DNA of 64,000 bases from Coriobacteriaceae bacterium (GCA_025757745.1 CP107217.1:1860001-1924000); one strand, 5' to 3'. Counted from the stretch's first letter, positions 43,378-53,070 are shown. Program-made: numbers and translations. Notes: a model not told the origin generated them from the sequence alone.

Positions 43378-44370
43378 ATGAGCAAGAACCTCTCCCAGCA
43401 GGTCGTTCTCGACCGCCGCGGCTTCGTTGCCGCCACCTTCGCAACCGTCGCCGGCCTTGGTCTTGCCGGCTGCTCCGACACCAGCGCCGAGGCCGACAAG
43501 GGCTCCGCCGCCTCCTCCAAGAACTCCGAGGATACCGAGGTTTCCGCCACGCTCGACGCCAAGGCATTCGACAATCTCGTCAACGATGGCCCCAAGGCCG
43601 ATGACGACGCCATCGCCGCCAGCAACTGGGCCACGGCCGTCAAGGACGCCGGCGTCTTTAAGATCGGTGGCGTTCAGACCTCCACACTCTTCTCCCTCCT
43701 CAACGAGAAAGACGGTCAGACCCGCGGCTTCGACGCCGGCATCGCACAGCTCCTGTCCAACTACATCCTGGGCGAGAACAAGGTCGAAATCACCCAGGTG
43801 ACCTCGGACACGCGTGAGTCCGTCCTGCAGAACGGCCAGGTTGATGCCGTCTTTGCCACCTACACCATCACTGACGAGCGTAAAAAGCTCGTCTCCTTCG
43901 CCGGCCCCTACTACTACACCCAGCAGGCCATCCTGGTGCTCGCCGACAACGACGACATCAAGAGCGTCGACGATCTGGCCGATAAGAACGTCGCCGTCCA
44001 GTCCGGCTCCAACGGCCCCGCCATCCTGGAGGAGTTCGCCCCCAAGGCCAGCCAGCAGGAGTTCAAGACCGACGAGGAAGCCCGCCAGGCACTTCAGCAG
44101 GGCCGCGTTGACGCCTACGTCATCGACAACAACATGCAGCAGAGCGCCCTAGTCCGCGAGCCCGGTAAGTATAAGATCGCCGGCAAGCCCTTCGGCAGCA
44201 AGGAGCCCTATGGCATCGGCCTGCCGCTCGATTCCGACGGCGTCGCCTTTGTCAACGACTTCCTTAAGAAGATTGAGGACGACGGCACCTGGACCGAGCT
44301 GTGGCAGATCTGCATCGGTGACCGCACGGGTGACACCAATGTTCCCGAGCTGCCCGAGATCGGCGCCTAG
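43378..44370 (+). CDS. Glutamate-type ABC transporter substrate-binding lipoprotein
   Basis: 330 residues. The N-terminus has twin Arg (DRRGFVAATFATVAG) and the lipobox GLAGC, so it is probably a Tat- or Sec-exported lipoprotein modified by Lgt. A Ser/Asp/Glu-rich linker leads to the SBP_bac_3 domain: TRGFDAGIAQLLSNYILGE, VDAVFATYTITDERKKLVSFAGPYY and ADKNVAVQSGSNGPAILEEF. That family binds polar amino acids, often glutamate or glutamine. It heads an operon with two permeases and an ATPase, with a partial terminator between it and the permeases. Confidence 0.92.
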   Translation: MSKNLSQQVVLDRRGFVAATFATVAGLGLAGCSDTSAEADKGSAASSKNSEDTEVSATLDAKAFDNLVNDGPKADDDAIAASNWATAVKDAGVFKIGGVQTSTLFSLLNEKDGQTRGFDAGIAQLLSNYILGENKVEITQVTSDTRESVLQNGQVDAVFATYTITDERKKLVSFAGPYYYTQQAILVLADNDDIKSVDDLADKNVAVQSGSNGPAILEEFAPKASQQEFKTDEEARQALQQGRVDAYVIDNNMQQSALVREPGKYKIAGKPFGSKEPYGIGLPLDSDGVAFVNDFLKKIEDDGTWTELWQICIGDRTGDTNVPELPEIGA

Positions 44371-44458
44371 GCAACGCGCCTAGTAACGGCCGCAACGAAA
44401 CCATACGGAAACGCACGGTGCGCTTTATTGCGCTAAACTGTTTCCTTACTGAGTTGTC

Positions 44459-44491
44459 GGGGCTTCCGTACACACGGGAGCCCCTTTCCTT
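44459..44491 (+). terminator. Attenuating terminator between binding protein and permeases
   Basis: GGGGCTTCCGT and ACGGGAGCCCC (one G-T pair) form an 11-bp stem followed by TTTCCTT. Placed after the binding-protein gene, it would lower expression of the membrane and ATPase genes relative to it. Confidence 0.75.
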
Positions 44492-44508
44492 ATCGGCGGG
44501 AGGTCCGC

Positions 44509-45168
44509 ATGAGTCTCTCCGAGCTCTGGTCGCTCTATGGCCAGAACTATATCGACGCGCTGCTAGCAACCTGGGGCATGACGCTTGAGTCGTTTGCCAT
44601 CGCCATGGTGCTGGCCGTCGCCGTCACCGTGATGCGCGTGTCGCCGCTCAAGCCGCTGCGCGTCTTTGGCGACCTGTATGTCCAGGTCTTCCGTAACATC
44701 CCCGGCATCGCGCTGCTCATTATCGTCGTCTATGCGCTGCCCCCGCTCAAGGTCGTCCTGCCCTACCGCACCTGCGTCATCGTCGCCACAGTGCTCTTGG
44801 GTTCTGCCTTTGGTTCCGAGAACTTTATGAGCGGCATCAACACCGTCGGTGTCGGCCAGGTAGAAGCTGCCCGCTCGCTCGGCATGAGCTTCAACCGCAT
44901 CCTCGCCAAGATCGTGATTCCGCAGGCACTGCGTTCGAGCGTACTGCCCATGACCAACCTCTTTATCGCCGTCATGCTCACCACCGCGCTCGGCAGCCAG
45001 GTACCCCTTAAACCGCAAGAGCTCACCGGCGTGGTGAGCTACATCAACACGCGCTCGCTCGGCGGCGTCGCCGCGTTCTTTGTCTCGGCGCTCGGCTACC
45101 TGGGCACGGCCTTTGTGGTGAGTCACATTGGCAACTATATCGATAAGAAGGTGAGGATCCTCCGATGA
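44509..45168 (+). CDS. Amino-acid ABC transporter permease (1)
   Basis: 219 residues. Membrane helices with the EAA-like loop SGINTVGVGQVEAARSLGMS followed by IVIPQALRS, typical of HisMQ/GlnP-type permeases. GGGAGG lies just before the ATG. Its stop overlaps the next start (ATGA), so the two permeases are translationally coupled. With the second permease it should form the heterodimeric channel for the binding protein at 43378. Confidence 0.92.
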   Translation: MSLSELWSLYGQNYIDALLATWGMTLESFAIAMVLAVAVTVMRVSPLKPLRVFGDLYVQVFRNIPGIALLIIVVYALPPLKVVLPYRTCVIVATVLLGSAFGSENFMSGINTVGVGQVEAARSLGMSFNRILAKIVIPQALRSSVLPMTNLFIAVMLTTALGSQVPLKPQELTGVVSYINTRSLGGVAAFFVSALGYLGTAFVVSHIGNYIDKKVRILR

Positions 45169-45998
45169 GCAAGCACTCCTCCCCCGCACTCACCATGCGC
45201 GACGCGCTCTACGAGGCTCCCGGCCCCAAGATGCGCGCCAAGATTCGCGTCGGCACCGCCATCTCGCTTGTCGCTGTGGCCGCACTTGTCGCCCTCGTGC
45301 TGCAGCGCTTTTATGTGACCGGTCAGCTTTCGGTCCACTATTGGTATTTCTTTACACACCTCACCACCTGGAAGTTCCTGCTTGCCGGCTTTGAGGACAC
45401 CGTTAAAGTCGCACTCACCGCTGGCGCCATCGCGCTGGTGCTGGGTCTGACCCTCATGCTCGGCCGCACGAGCGACATTAAGCCGCTGCAGCTGGTCTGC
45501 CGCGTGCTCACCGATTTCTTCCGCGGTGTGCCGAGCCTGCTGTTCATCTACTTCTTCTTTTTGGTGCTGCCCCAGTACAAGATCGCGCTGCCGTCGTTTT
45601 GGATGCTCACGCTTCCCGTCGCGCTCGCTGCAGCCGGCGTACTTGCCGAGATCTTCCGTGCCGGCGTCAACGCCGTGCCGCGCGGCCAGGTCGAGGCCGC
45701 CCAGGCGCTCGGTCTCTCCAAGGCTAAAATCACCTTTAAAATCGTGCTGCCGCAGGCTATTCGATTTATTATTCCGTCGTTGATTTCGCAGCTTGTGGTC
45801 GTCGTCAAAGACACCACCGTCGCCTACGTGGTGAGCTACCCCGACCTTATGCAAAACGCCCGCGTGCTCATTACCAACTACGACGCCCTCGTGTCGGTCT
45901 ACCTGGTCATCGCGGTCATCTACATCCTCATCAACGTCGCAATCAACAAGGCCGCTGTCTACGTTTCGCACAAGACCGGCGCGACCATCATTCGCTAA
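45165..45998 (+). CDS. Amino-acid ABC transporter permease (2)
   Basis: 277 residues. A basic cytoplasmic N-terminus of about 25 residues precedes the helices. The inner-membrane signature is AGVNAVPRGQVEAAQALGLS and VLPQAIRFIIPSL. Also seen: DFFRGVPSLLFIYFFFLVL, the conserved region of the HisMQ type. It overlaps the first permease by 4 nt. The ATPase gene follows after 36 bp. Confidence 0.92.
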   Translation: MSKHSSPALTMRDALYEAPGPKMRAKIRVGTAISLVAVAALVALVLQRFYVTGQLSVHYWYFFTHLTTWKFLLAGFEDTVKVALTAGAIALVLGLTLMLGRTSDIKPLQLVCRVLTDFFRGVPSLLFIYFFFLVLPQYKIALPSFWMLTLPVALAAAGVLAEIFRAGVNAVPRGQVEAAQALGLSKAKITFKIVLPQAIRFIIPSLISQLVVVVKDTTVAYVVSYPDLMQNARVLITNYDALVSVYLVIAVIYILINVAINKAAVYVSHKTGATIIR

Positions 45999-46034
45999 CG
46001 ATTTACCATTTCGAGTCATAAGGAGCCGAGCACC

Positions 46035-46799
46035 ATGGCACAGAGCACTTCTTCTACCGGCAATCAGCCGCTGATTGAGCTCAAGCACGTCGATAAGCAC
46101 TATGGCGATCTGCACGTCCTCAACGACATCAATCTCTCGGTCGACCGCGGCGAGGTCGTCGTTGTGATCGGCCCCTCGGGCTCGGGCAAGTCGACCATGT
46201 GCCGAACCATCAACCGTCTGGAAACCATCGACTCGGGCGAGATCCTCATCGAGGGCGAGCCTCTGCCGCAGGAAGGCAAGGATCTTGCCCGCATGCGCGC
46301 CGAGCTAGGCATGGTGTTTCAGCAGTTCAACCTGTTCGCACATATGACCGTGCTGCAGAACGTCATGCTGGGACCGGTCGACGTGCTGGGCGTGTCCAAG
46401 GACGAGGCCCGCGAGCGCGCCATGGACCTGCTGAGCCGCGTGGGCGTTGCCGAGCAGGCCGATAAGGTGCCCGCACAGCTCTCGGGCGGCCAGCAGCAGC
46501 GCGTAGCCATCGCCCGCTCGCTTGCCATGCAACCCAAGGCCATGCTTTTTGACGAGCCCACGAGTGCCCTTGACCCCGAGATGATCAACGAGGTGCTCGA
46601 GGTCATGGTCCGTCTGGCCCAGCAGGGCATGACGATGATCGTCATCACACACGAGATGAACTTCGCCCGCCGCGTGGCCGACCGCGTCGTGTTTATGGCC
46701 GACGGCCAGATCGTAGAAACTGGCACGCCCGACGAGTTCTTCGACCACCCCCAGACCAAGCGCGCCCAGGACTTCCTCAACTCCATCAAGGGCCACTAG
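46035..46799 (+). CDS. Amino-acid ABC transporter ATPase (GlnQ type)
   Basis: 254 residues with all ATPase motifs: VIGPSGSGKSTMCR (Walker A), GMVFQQFNLFAHM (Q-loop), AQLSGGQQQRVAIARSLA (signature), KAMLFDEPTSALDPE (Walker B) and the switch His in VITHEM. AAGGAG precedes the ATG. It energises the uptake system encoded from 43378. Polar-amino-acid specificity is by family. Confidence 0.95.
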   Translation: MAQSTSSTGNQPLIELKHVDKHYGDLHVLNDINLSVDRGEVVVVIGPSGSGKSTMCRTINRLETIDSGEILIEGEPLPQEGKDLARMRAELGMVFQQFNLFAHMTVLQNVMLGPVDVLGVSKDEARERAMDLLSRVGVAEQADKVPAQLSGGQQQRVAIARSLAMQPKAMLFDEPTSALDPEMINEVLEVMVRLAQQGMTMIVITHEMNFARRVADRVVFMADGQIVETGTPDEFFDHPQTKRAQDFLNSIKGH

Positions 46800-46886
46800 C
46801 CCAATTGCCACGCGGGCAAATTCATCACCAGCGTTTGTCCCACGTCACCCCTGTGCCATGTCCACCCGGATTCGAAAGCCACACCC

Positions 46887-47696
46887 ATGATCGGAACCCG
46901 CACCTCATCGTCCTACACTCCGCACGTCGACGTCAATCCCGCCGACCGCCCGCTCATCCTGGTAGCACCACGCTGGGAAGAAGCGAAACCCTATTTGAGC
47001 GAGACGCTCTCCCCCAACGAGGAGATTGCGAGCGTCTTTGTCGATGCCATCCTTGCCGCCGGCGGCCTGCCGCTGCAGATGTCCATTACCGAAGACGTCG
47101 ATGTCATCCGTCATTACGTGGAAATCGCTGACGGTATCGCCATTCCCGGCGGCCCGGACGTCAACCCCAAACGCTGGGGCGACGAGCGTCCGTACGACCC
47201 CACGCTGTGCTGCGAAATTCGCGACCGCTTTGAGTTTAAGCTGGTTAACGAGGTGCTTCGCGCCAAGAAGCCGCTCTTTACCACCTGCCGCGGCACGCAG
47301 TTGCTCAATGTCGCCACTGGCGGCACCCTGTGCATGGACGTGCCGAGCCTGGGTGCGCGCGAGGGCCGAACGCAGTGGCGCCACACCCACGTGCTCAACG
47401 ACCCTGTGCACCCTGTCGAGGTCGTGCCGGGCTCGCTGCTGGAGCGCGCGGTTGGCGGGCACGGGCTGATCCAGACCAACTCGGCACATCACTGCTGCGT
47501 CGATCGTCTGGGCAAAAGCACGCGCTTGGTCGCCAAGGCAACTGACGGCGTTCCCGAGTGCATCGAAGTCGAAGGCCAGCCTTTCTGCCTGGGCGTGCAA
47601 TGGCACCCTGAGTACACGTGGAAGACGCTCGAGACCGACTTTAACCTGTGGAAGTCGTTTGTCGAGGCAGCGACCAAGGTTAAGCAGGCCCGCTAG
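46887..47696 (+). CDS. Gamma-glutamyl-type (class I amidotransferase) hydrolase
   Basis: 269 residues. Peptidase C26/PuuD-like: IPGGPDVNPKRWGDE, the nucleophile in FTTCRGTQLLNVATGG and the His-Glu pair in GVQWHPEYTW. Such enzymes cleave gamma-glutamyl amides such as gamma-Glu-GABA, releasing glutamate. It lies 88 bp after the amino-acid ABC operon on the same strand, so uptake and processing of a gamma-glutamyl compound is a reasonable inference. The start codon is less certain, because the ribosome site is weak. Confidence 0.88.
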   Translation: MIGTRTSSSYTPHVDVNPADRPLILVAPRWEEAKPYLSETLSPNEEIASVFVDAILAAGGLPLQMSITEDVDVIRHYVEIADGIAIPGGPDVNPKRWGDERPYDPTLCCEIRDRFEFKLVNEVLRAKKPLFTTCRGTQLLNVATGGTLCMDVPSLGAREGRTQWRHTHVLNDPVHPVEVVPGSLLERAVGGHGLIQTNSAHHCCVDRLGKSTRLVAKATDGVPECIEVEGQPFCLGVQWHPEYTWKTLETDFNLWKSFVEAATKVKQAR

Positions 47697-47726
47697 CTTA
47701 CGAACCACACCGGCTAAAACCATCCA

Positions 47727-47772
47727 TGCCAGGGGGGGCGGACACCAACTACGGTGCCCGCCCCCTGTATTT
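47727..47772 (+). terminator. Probable terminator after the C26 hydrolase
   Basis: AGGGGG.GCGG.CACC pairs with GGTGCCCGCCCCCT with small mismatches, followed by GTATTTGATA. Convergent genes meet here. Confidence 0.6.
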
Positions 47773-47795
47773 GATATGCTAGGTCCACTAACCCG

Positions 47796-49415
47796 TCAGG
47801 CAATTTCAATCACCTCATCGCATGCCGAAATAAGCACAGGGTCGTGCGTAGCGATGACCGTGATATGTCGCCCCTTTCTTTCCTTAAGGATTTCGATAAA
47901 CGCCTGCTTGCTCTGACTGTCAAGTGCAGATGTCGGCTCATCAAACATCATCACGTCCGGGTTTTTCAGCAGCTGGCGAATTATCGCTATTTTTTGTTTC
48001 TCCCCCCCTGAAATGTTGTTCTGCTTATCGTCCAGCTCGACATCAAGTCCACCACTTGAATCGACCATCTTTTTAAGCCCCATTCTCTCAATGAGGCTCT
48101 CAAGGTCACGCTCTTCAGTGCTTCTGCAGCAAAGAGTTAAATTGTCCCGTATCGACCCCTCGGTCAGGGGCGGCTCCTGCTCAGTAATCCCGATATTGCG
48201 CTTCCGCAGCGCATAACGGTCCAGAGAGCTCAGGGGCTTGTCGTTAATCCAAATATCACCCTTGCAGTTTTCTGGATCGCAACCGCTTATCACATCCAAC
48301 AGCGTGCTCTTACCGGAACCGTTCGGCCCAACGATTCCGTATACCTTTCCTTTTTCCAAAGAAGCTCGAATGTCTCTGAACGCGGTTTTTTCAGACCCAG
48401 GATAGCTATACGCCAGCTCGGAACAGCTCACCTCGTAAACATCGGCGAGGATAATGGCCCCATTTGAGTCCTCTGGCATGTCCAGCAAGCGCCGCAAACG
48501 CTCGTAGGATACTTTTGACGTTTGATAGTCCTTGCCCAGCGCAAGGAAGAATTCAATAGCCGAAGAATAATAGGAGTAATAGCTTAGCGCCGTCATAAGA
48601 TAGCCGGGCAGCAAATTGCCGTCGAGAACTTCCTTTGCGCCCAGGATCAAGATTCCACCCTGTGCCAAAGATGTGACGACAGTGTTGGCAAACGTAAAGG
48701 TCGCATTAATTTGCTGGTTCTGATAAACGCAACGATATAGCTCTGCAAAAGAGTGCTCAAGCCTTTGCTTGAAAACCTCGAATAGAACATGTCTGCGGAT
48801 AAATTGTGCGTTGCTAAGCTGCTTCTCCAGATCGGAAAAGAATCGAGCCTCCTGCTCTTGAGCCTCGAAACTTCTTGCGAACAAACACTTTTTGAAAAGC
48901 GAATAGACCGCGCCACCTATTATGCCAAGAGCCATACACAGCATTGCCAGGTGACCGTTTATGGTCGCCAGGACAACAAACACCACAAGCAACGTCACTA
49001 TATTGCTCACGCTTTGGACACTTGCGTTTATAACAAATATCACCAAATCGTTAGCGTCATGATTAATCTGTTGGTTGTAATATGAGGCATCAAAATTAGA
49101 AAAGAAGGCCCGTGGTAGCCTTTGAACGTGACTTATCACCTCTTCATTCAATGCAAATCCCACATGTGTTTGCAGATCGACATAGACCAGCTCACTGACG
49201 CAATTCAAACCGGCTCGCACAATACCCAGCGCTGCTATCTCAGCGCCGATGGCGATTGCGCTTTCCCCATCTCGCGCGACACCGACAAAGTTGTTGACCA
49301 GTTGTCCCGTCAGAAAAGGAATTGCGAGACCAACCATAAGCGAGAGCAGGCACATTAGAAGATAGGTTATATACTTTGGATTCTTGATTATTGTTCTTGC
49401 GCAGAGATTAAACAT
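47796..49415 (-). CDS. ABC exporter of the RiPP cluster (fused membrane and ATPase)
   Basis: 539 residues. Membrane domain of about six helices (1-310), then ATPase motifs GIVGPNGSGKSTLLDV (Walker A), NISGGEKQKIAIIRQL (signature) and DVMMFDEPTSALDSQ (Walker B). There is no N-terminal C39 peptidase domain. Its start ATG lies within the last codons of the radical SAM gene (8-nt overlap), so the two are coupled. It probably exports the modified peptide; leader removal must come from another protease, or little leader is removed. Confidence 0.88.
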   Translation of the reverse strand: MFNLCARTIIKNPKYITYLLMCLLSLMVGLAIPFLTGQLVNNFVGVARDGESAIAIGAEIAALGIVRAGLNCVSELVYVDLQTHVGFALNEEVISHVQRLPRAFFSNFDASYYNQQINHDANDLVIFVINASVQSVSNIVTLLVVFVVLATINGHLAMLCMALGIIGGAVYSLFKKCLFARSFEAQEQEARFFSDLEKQLSNAQFIRRHVLFEVFKQRLEHSFAELYRCVYQNQQINATFTFANTVVTSLAQGGILILGAKEVLDGNLLPGYLMTALSYYSYYSSAIEFFLALGKDYQTSKVSYERLRRLLDMPEDSNGAIILADVYEVSCSELAYSYPGSEKTAFRDIRASLEKGKVYGIVGPNGSGKSTLLDVISGCDPENCKGDIWINDKPLSSLDRYALRKRNIGITEQEPPLTEGSIRDNLTLCCRSTEERDLESLIERMGLKKMVDSSGGLDVELDDKQNNISGGEKQKIAIIRQLLKNPDVMMFDEPTSALDSQSKQAFIEILKERKGRHITVIATHDPVLISACDEVIEIA

Positions 49416-50700
49416 GAGCTGAATCCAGTTCCGAAAGCAATCGCTGAGCCTTCTCGGTCAAAATCATTCGTTGGCGCACCTGATACCTTTGAGATACGCA
49501 CTGTTTTGACCCTCCATGAAGAGCGTGATTAGGGCAACCTCCCATACATGAGGGATAGGCAAAACACTCTTCACACTCATGATCGCTCGGCTCATAGTTT
49601 AGCCATTGGACCAGCTGAGCATTCATCCTCGGCCCTTCGGCAAGCGTACCGACGCAGCGTTCACGCATCCCGATTTCGTCCCAACATTTATAAAGATAGC
49701 CCTCCGGATCCACTACAAACGACCCTGCACAAACGGCGCCACAAATAGCCGGATTAAAGCGCACCGTCAGGTCAACGTAGAACCCCCTATCAACTGCATG
49801 ACTATAAAAGTCCAGCTCTTCCCGAGAAAACGCCTCCATCGAAAAACAACTACTGTCACTTGGGCACGTATCGTTAATATTGTCGACAGGCGCCAGATAG
49901 AATCCAACCTTGTTTTTAAGGCCCTTTTCCTCGAGTGCATCCAGCAAATCGCCAGCACCGGCAATGTTATGGGCATCGACATTGCACCTGATAGAAATAT
50001 CCAACAGATGCGTGACTTTAGAAACGTTGTCTAGAATCGCATCGTACGTCGGCTGTCCGTTCCGCAAGAACCGTCGAGAATCGTGGTCCTTTCGAGACCC
50101 GTCCAAGGTTATTTGAGCCATCTTGACGTCACAAGCCGCGAGAGTCTCGGCCACTTCTGGCGTCAGAAGATATCCATTTGTAACGATGGATGCCGAATAG
50201 GAGCACTCTGGATTAAGGATCGCCTTTATACGCTCCGTAAGCCGCTGAATTTTATCGACTTGCAGCAACGGCTCTCCACCATACCAACCGATCTCAAGCT
50301 CGCTCAGCCCCCGTGAACGCTCCTTCACGAATGAGACAAGCCGGTCTTCAACCTCCGGAGTCATTGTCGTTTTGCGTTGTCCTTTTTCATAACAGTATGG
50401 GCAACAGAAGTTGCACTCCAATGTCGGGGCTATCGTCATGCCTAGAGAGCGATTGGAAAATCGAAGAAGACGGCCTATCGCCTTCATTTCCTCTTTTTCG
50501 TCACGATCATCTTCTAACAGCATTCCTCCTTGAAGCAACGCTTCGCGCAATTCATCTGGCTCCCATTCGGTTCCCGATACCATGCGGCACATACTTTCTG
50601 CATGTTGTTTATCCAACGAAAGGATCGCACCGGTCTTCGCATTCATCAACAGCGTTCTTTCGCCGTGGTTTTCAATCAAGTTGTATTGAGACGGCCTCAT
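49408..50700 (-). CDS. Radical SAM/SPASM RiPP maturase
   Basis: 430 residues from ATG at 50700 (GAGGGA 8 nt upstream). The first ~75 residues resemble a PqqD-like leader-binding (RRE) domain. TIAPTLECNFCCPYCYEKG carries the CX3CX2C cluster (Cys96, 100, 103). The C-terminal SPASM-type part has CGAVCAGSFVVDPEGYLYKC, then CEECFAYPSCMGGC and a last Cys, enough for auxiliary 4Fe-4S clusters. Enzymes of this type form thioether (sactionine or ranthionine) or carbon-carbon links in Cys-rich peptides. The likely substrate is the peptide at 53139-53267. Confidence 0.92.
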   Translation of the reverse strand: MRPSQYNLIENHGERTLLMNAKTGAILSLDKQHAESMCRMVSGTEWEPDELREALLQGGMLLEDDRDEKEEMKAIGRLLRFSNRSLGMTIAPTLECNFCCPYCYEKGQRKTTMTPEVEDRLVSFVKERSRGLSELEIGWYGGEPLLQVDKIQRLTERIKAILNPECSYSASIVTNGYLLTPEVAETLAACDVKMAQITLDGSRKDHDSRRFLRNGQPTYDAILDNVSKVTHLLDISIRCNVDAHNIAGAGDLLDALEEKGLKNKVGFYLAPVDNINDTCPSDSSCFSMEAFSREELDFYSHAVDRGFYVDLTVRFNPAICGAVCAGSFVVDPEGYLYKCWDEIGMRERCVGTLAEGPRMNAQLVQWLNYEPSDHECEECFAYPSCMGGCPNHALHGGSKQCVSQRYQVRQRMILTEKAQRLLSELDSAHV

Positions 50701-50721
50701 ATGATTATCCCTCACAAACAA

Positions 50722-51540
50722 TCAAAGAAATCTCGACCGCAATTGGTCGACGGTAAAGCAAATGGCAAGAACGCTTGTTACGTTAATCAGGCAGTCAATT
50801 AAAATCGAGGTGCATTGACTATCCTCCAACGGGGTCACGCCGCAAATCCACATGAGCATCGAGGACGGAAACGGAAGCATGGAATTGGCTCCGACCTGTA
50901 TGTAGATCGTTACGACGTTGACAAGCAGCAGCATGCCAATAGGACCGAAGCCGGACCCAAAATAGGAAACAACGATCACGCAAGAGACCACATATGCAAG
51001 GCAGACGGCACTCGCCAGAAGAAGTCGATCGCAAAACATATTCAGGTTGAAACACTGTTGAGCATCCAAAACGATTGCACAGTTAAGACAGTACAAAACG
51101 ACACTTGACAGGACAAACGCGCCCAATAGGGCGAAAGAAGACAGCACCGTTCGCGCAACGGTAACGCACGCCCGCTTCCCTCCCCGAGCCTCCGACAGCC
51201 CCCACGGTTCCTCGACAAAGCCCGAACTAACAAAGCGCGGCACAATACAAGCCGCGATGAACGGAAAGAACAATGCATGAGCCAACGGGGCCACGTTGAA
51301 CAGCAAGCCGCGAAAAACCTCTGCATTACCAAATAGAAGGGCGTCCTCTGCCGACAGTTTAAGCGTCGGGTCTGGGAAAAAGCCCAAGAAACTGCCCTCG
51401 CGGAGGCTACAGAACCACATCGGGAAAGAATTAAGCTGCAATATCACCATACACGCATAAATTGCCAGGATTAAGACGTACGTCCATTTGCTCACATGCT
51501 TCAATTCTGAATGGAGGAACCTTTTAATCTGACGAGCCAT
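50722..51540 (-). CDS. ABC-2-type membrane protein of the RiPP cluster (2)
   Basis: About 272 residues with six hydrophobic segments. Start placed at 51540 with GGAGGTG 8 nt upstream; it overlaps the previous gene by 17 nt. Size and layout match permease subunits of antibiotic/bacteriocin immunity ABC transporters (LanFEG-like). Together with the ATPase at 52345 and the permease at 51524 it may expel the product from the membrane and protect the producer. The family is assigned on topology and context; no specific motif was recognised. Confidence 0.75.
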   Translation of the reverse strand: MARQIKRFLHSELKHVSKWTYVLILAIYACMVILQLNSFPMWFCSLREGSFLGFFPDPTLKLSAEDALLFGNAEVFRGLLFNVAPLAHALFFPFIAACIVPRFVSSGFVEEPWGLSEARGGKRACVTVARTVLSSFALLGAFVLSSVVLYCLNCAIVLDAQQCFNLNMFCDRLLLASAVCLAYVVSCVIVVSYFGSGFGPIGMLLLVNVVTIYIQVGANSMLPFPSSMLMWICGVTPLEDSQCTSILIDCLINVTSVLAICFTVDQLRSRFL

Positions 51541-52348
51541 TGAGCACACCTCCGACACGACAGGTCACGAGAGCGTAAATCAATACCGATAGACAGCTGG
51601 CTGCCACGCCATAGCCCAGAAGCGCCAGGTGCCCCATATCGCTATACCCAAGGGCACATCCGACCCCTAGGTACGGCCCAGGAAGGAAGAAGATCCATCG
51701 CAAGGATGGTATAGGTGCCTGAAGGAAGGTTCCGTAGAGCGTCAAGCTCATGACAAATCCAATTATTATTACAGCCCCGCTCAATACAGCGCTGCCTGTA
51801 ATCCGATAGATGGTCATCGTCTCCAACGCAACCGATATCACCAATACGGCGTTGATTATCATCGCAGGAAAAAATGCAGCCAGCATGCCGTGCGTGTAGT
51901 TTTGCTCCCCACGCATTATGGCTATTGCAAACAAAAGAAGGCAAAGTGCGCTATATGCTGCACCGACTATTAAAGCAGACGAAAGCACATGTGCCAGAGC
52001 CCCATTAAAGCGGGCGAGACCTCTTGCTGAAGAAATTCGGTATCCCTCTTTATAGCCATGCTCCTGTAAAAGCACCAAACAAACGATGAGTGGAACGAAC
52101 AGGGATGTACCGGCAAAAGCGCTGCGCGCAAGGGACTCATCAGGCGCAGAAGGATCGATTGCATTCCAGAGGAAACCAATATCCTCCCCACAAACGCCAT
52201 AGCCAAAGCCTAGCAACGTTGCTCCGTTATTTAAAAAAACACCGAAGAGAAGACCGCACGCCAACACAAGCGTAAGACCAAACTGCGCCGGAAACATCCT
52301 GTGTAGACGCATCATATCTGCCTTTATGGGATGGATCGCCCGCTTCAT
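51524..52348 (-). CDS. ABC-2-type membrane protein of the RiPP cluster (1)
   Basis: 274 residues, six hydrophobic segments. QEHGYKEGYRISSARGLARFNG looks like the cytoplasmic coupling loop between helices. Its ATG overlaps the stop of the ATPase gene by 4 nt. With the next gene it forms a two-permease set, as in LanE/LanG immunity transporters. Several Cys and Gly-rich loops are present, but no catalytic motif. Confidence 0.75.
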   Translation of the reverse strand: MKRAIHPIKADMMRLHRMFPAQFGLTLVLACGLLFGVFLNNGATLLGFGYGVCGEDIGFLWNAIDPSAPDESLARSAFAGTSLFVPLIVCLVLLQEHGYKEGYRISSARGLARFNGALAHVLSSALIVGAAYSALCLLLFAIAIMRGEQNYTHGMLAAFFPAMIINAVLVISVALETMTIYRITGSAVLSGAVIIIGFVMSLTLYGTFLQAPIPSLRWIFFLPGPYLGVGCALGYSDMGHLALLGYGVAASCLSVLIYALVTCRVGGVLNGSSD

Positions 52349-53070
52349 AGCGAGACCGCGTTCATCAAGCGCCTGTAATATTCTTTTAGGGACGACGCCT
52401 CATCCCTTATGACATCCATCGATTCCTTTTTCAGCAGTTCACCGTCATGAATAAACACGCAACTTGTTGCAACCGATGCCAACTCATCCAAATCATGGCT
52501 AGAGATGAGCATGGTCTTACCCTGTTCTCGATTCAATCGGCCGATAAGGGCCCATATACTCTCGATGCCCAGCGGGTCCAACCCATTTGCCGGCTCATCG
52601 AAAATTAGTACGTCGGTGTCGCCCAACAAAGCCGTAGCTATATCCAGTCGCCGTTTCATTCCCAGAGAAAAACTGCTCACGCTCTTTTTCTCATCGACGT
52701 CCAGCCCGACTAGGCCCAAGACGCGAGGAACCTCACGTGTCTCATCGAGCCCCCATTCCGCACATCGGATCCGAAGATTCTCCACCGCACTGAGGGATTG
52801 GTATGCTCCGCTGGAATCTGGCACATAGCCGACACGCGTCCGCATCAGGCTCAGCTCTTTTTTCGACTTGCCTCCAAAGAGCTCCACGCTCCCCGACGAT
52901 GGCTCACAGAGGCCCAGCACTATTTTAATAAGCGTGCTTTTGCCCGCCCCGTTTGCACCAACAAGGGCGCAAAGTTCAGACTGATTCACCTCGAAGGAAA
53001 CGTCATGCAACACACGCCGTTTTCCATAGCGCTTTGACACCTTTGATAGCTTTATCGCTGATGCGCTCAT
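52345..53070 (-). CDS. ABC transporter ATPase of the RiPP cluster
   Basis: 241 residues. LVGANGAGKSTLIKIV (Walker A), SSFSLGMKRRLDIATALL (signature, LSLGM type), DVLIFDEPANGLDPLG (Walker B) and the switch His in SSHDLDEL. The LSLGMKRR signature is characteristic of bacitracin/lantibiotic-immunity-type ATPases (BcrA/LanF). It is the first gene after the precursor terminator and overlaps the permease gene by 4 nt. Confidence 0.93.
   Translation of the reverse strand: MSASAIKLSKVSKRYGKRRVLHDVSFEVNQSELCALVGANGAGKSTLIKIVLGLCEPSSGSVELFGGKSKKELSLMRTRVGYVPDSSGAYQSLSAVENLRIRCAEWGLDETREVPRVLGLVGLDVDEKKSVSSFSLGMKRRLDIATALLGDTDVLIFDEPANGLDPLGIESIWALIGRLNREQGKTMLISSHDLDELASVATSCVFIHDGELLKKESMDVIRDEASSLKEYYRRLMNAVSL

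Noticed and set aside
47796..49415. Exporter with a C39 leader peptidase
   Set aside because: The protein begins directly with membrane segments; no Cys-His peptidase domain is present.
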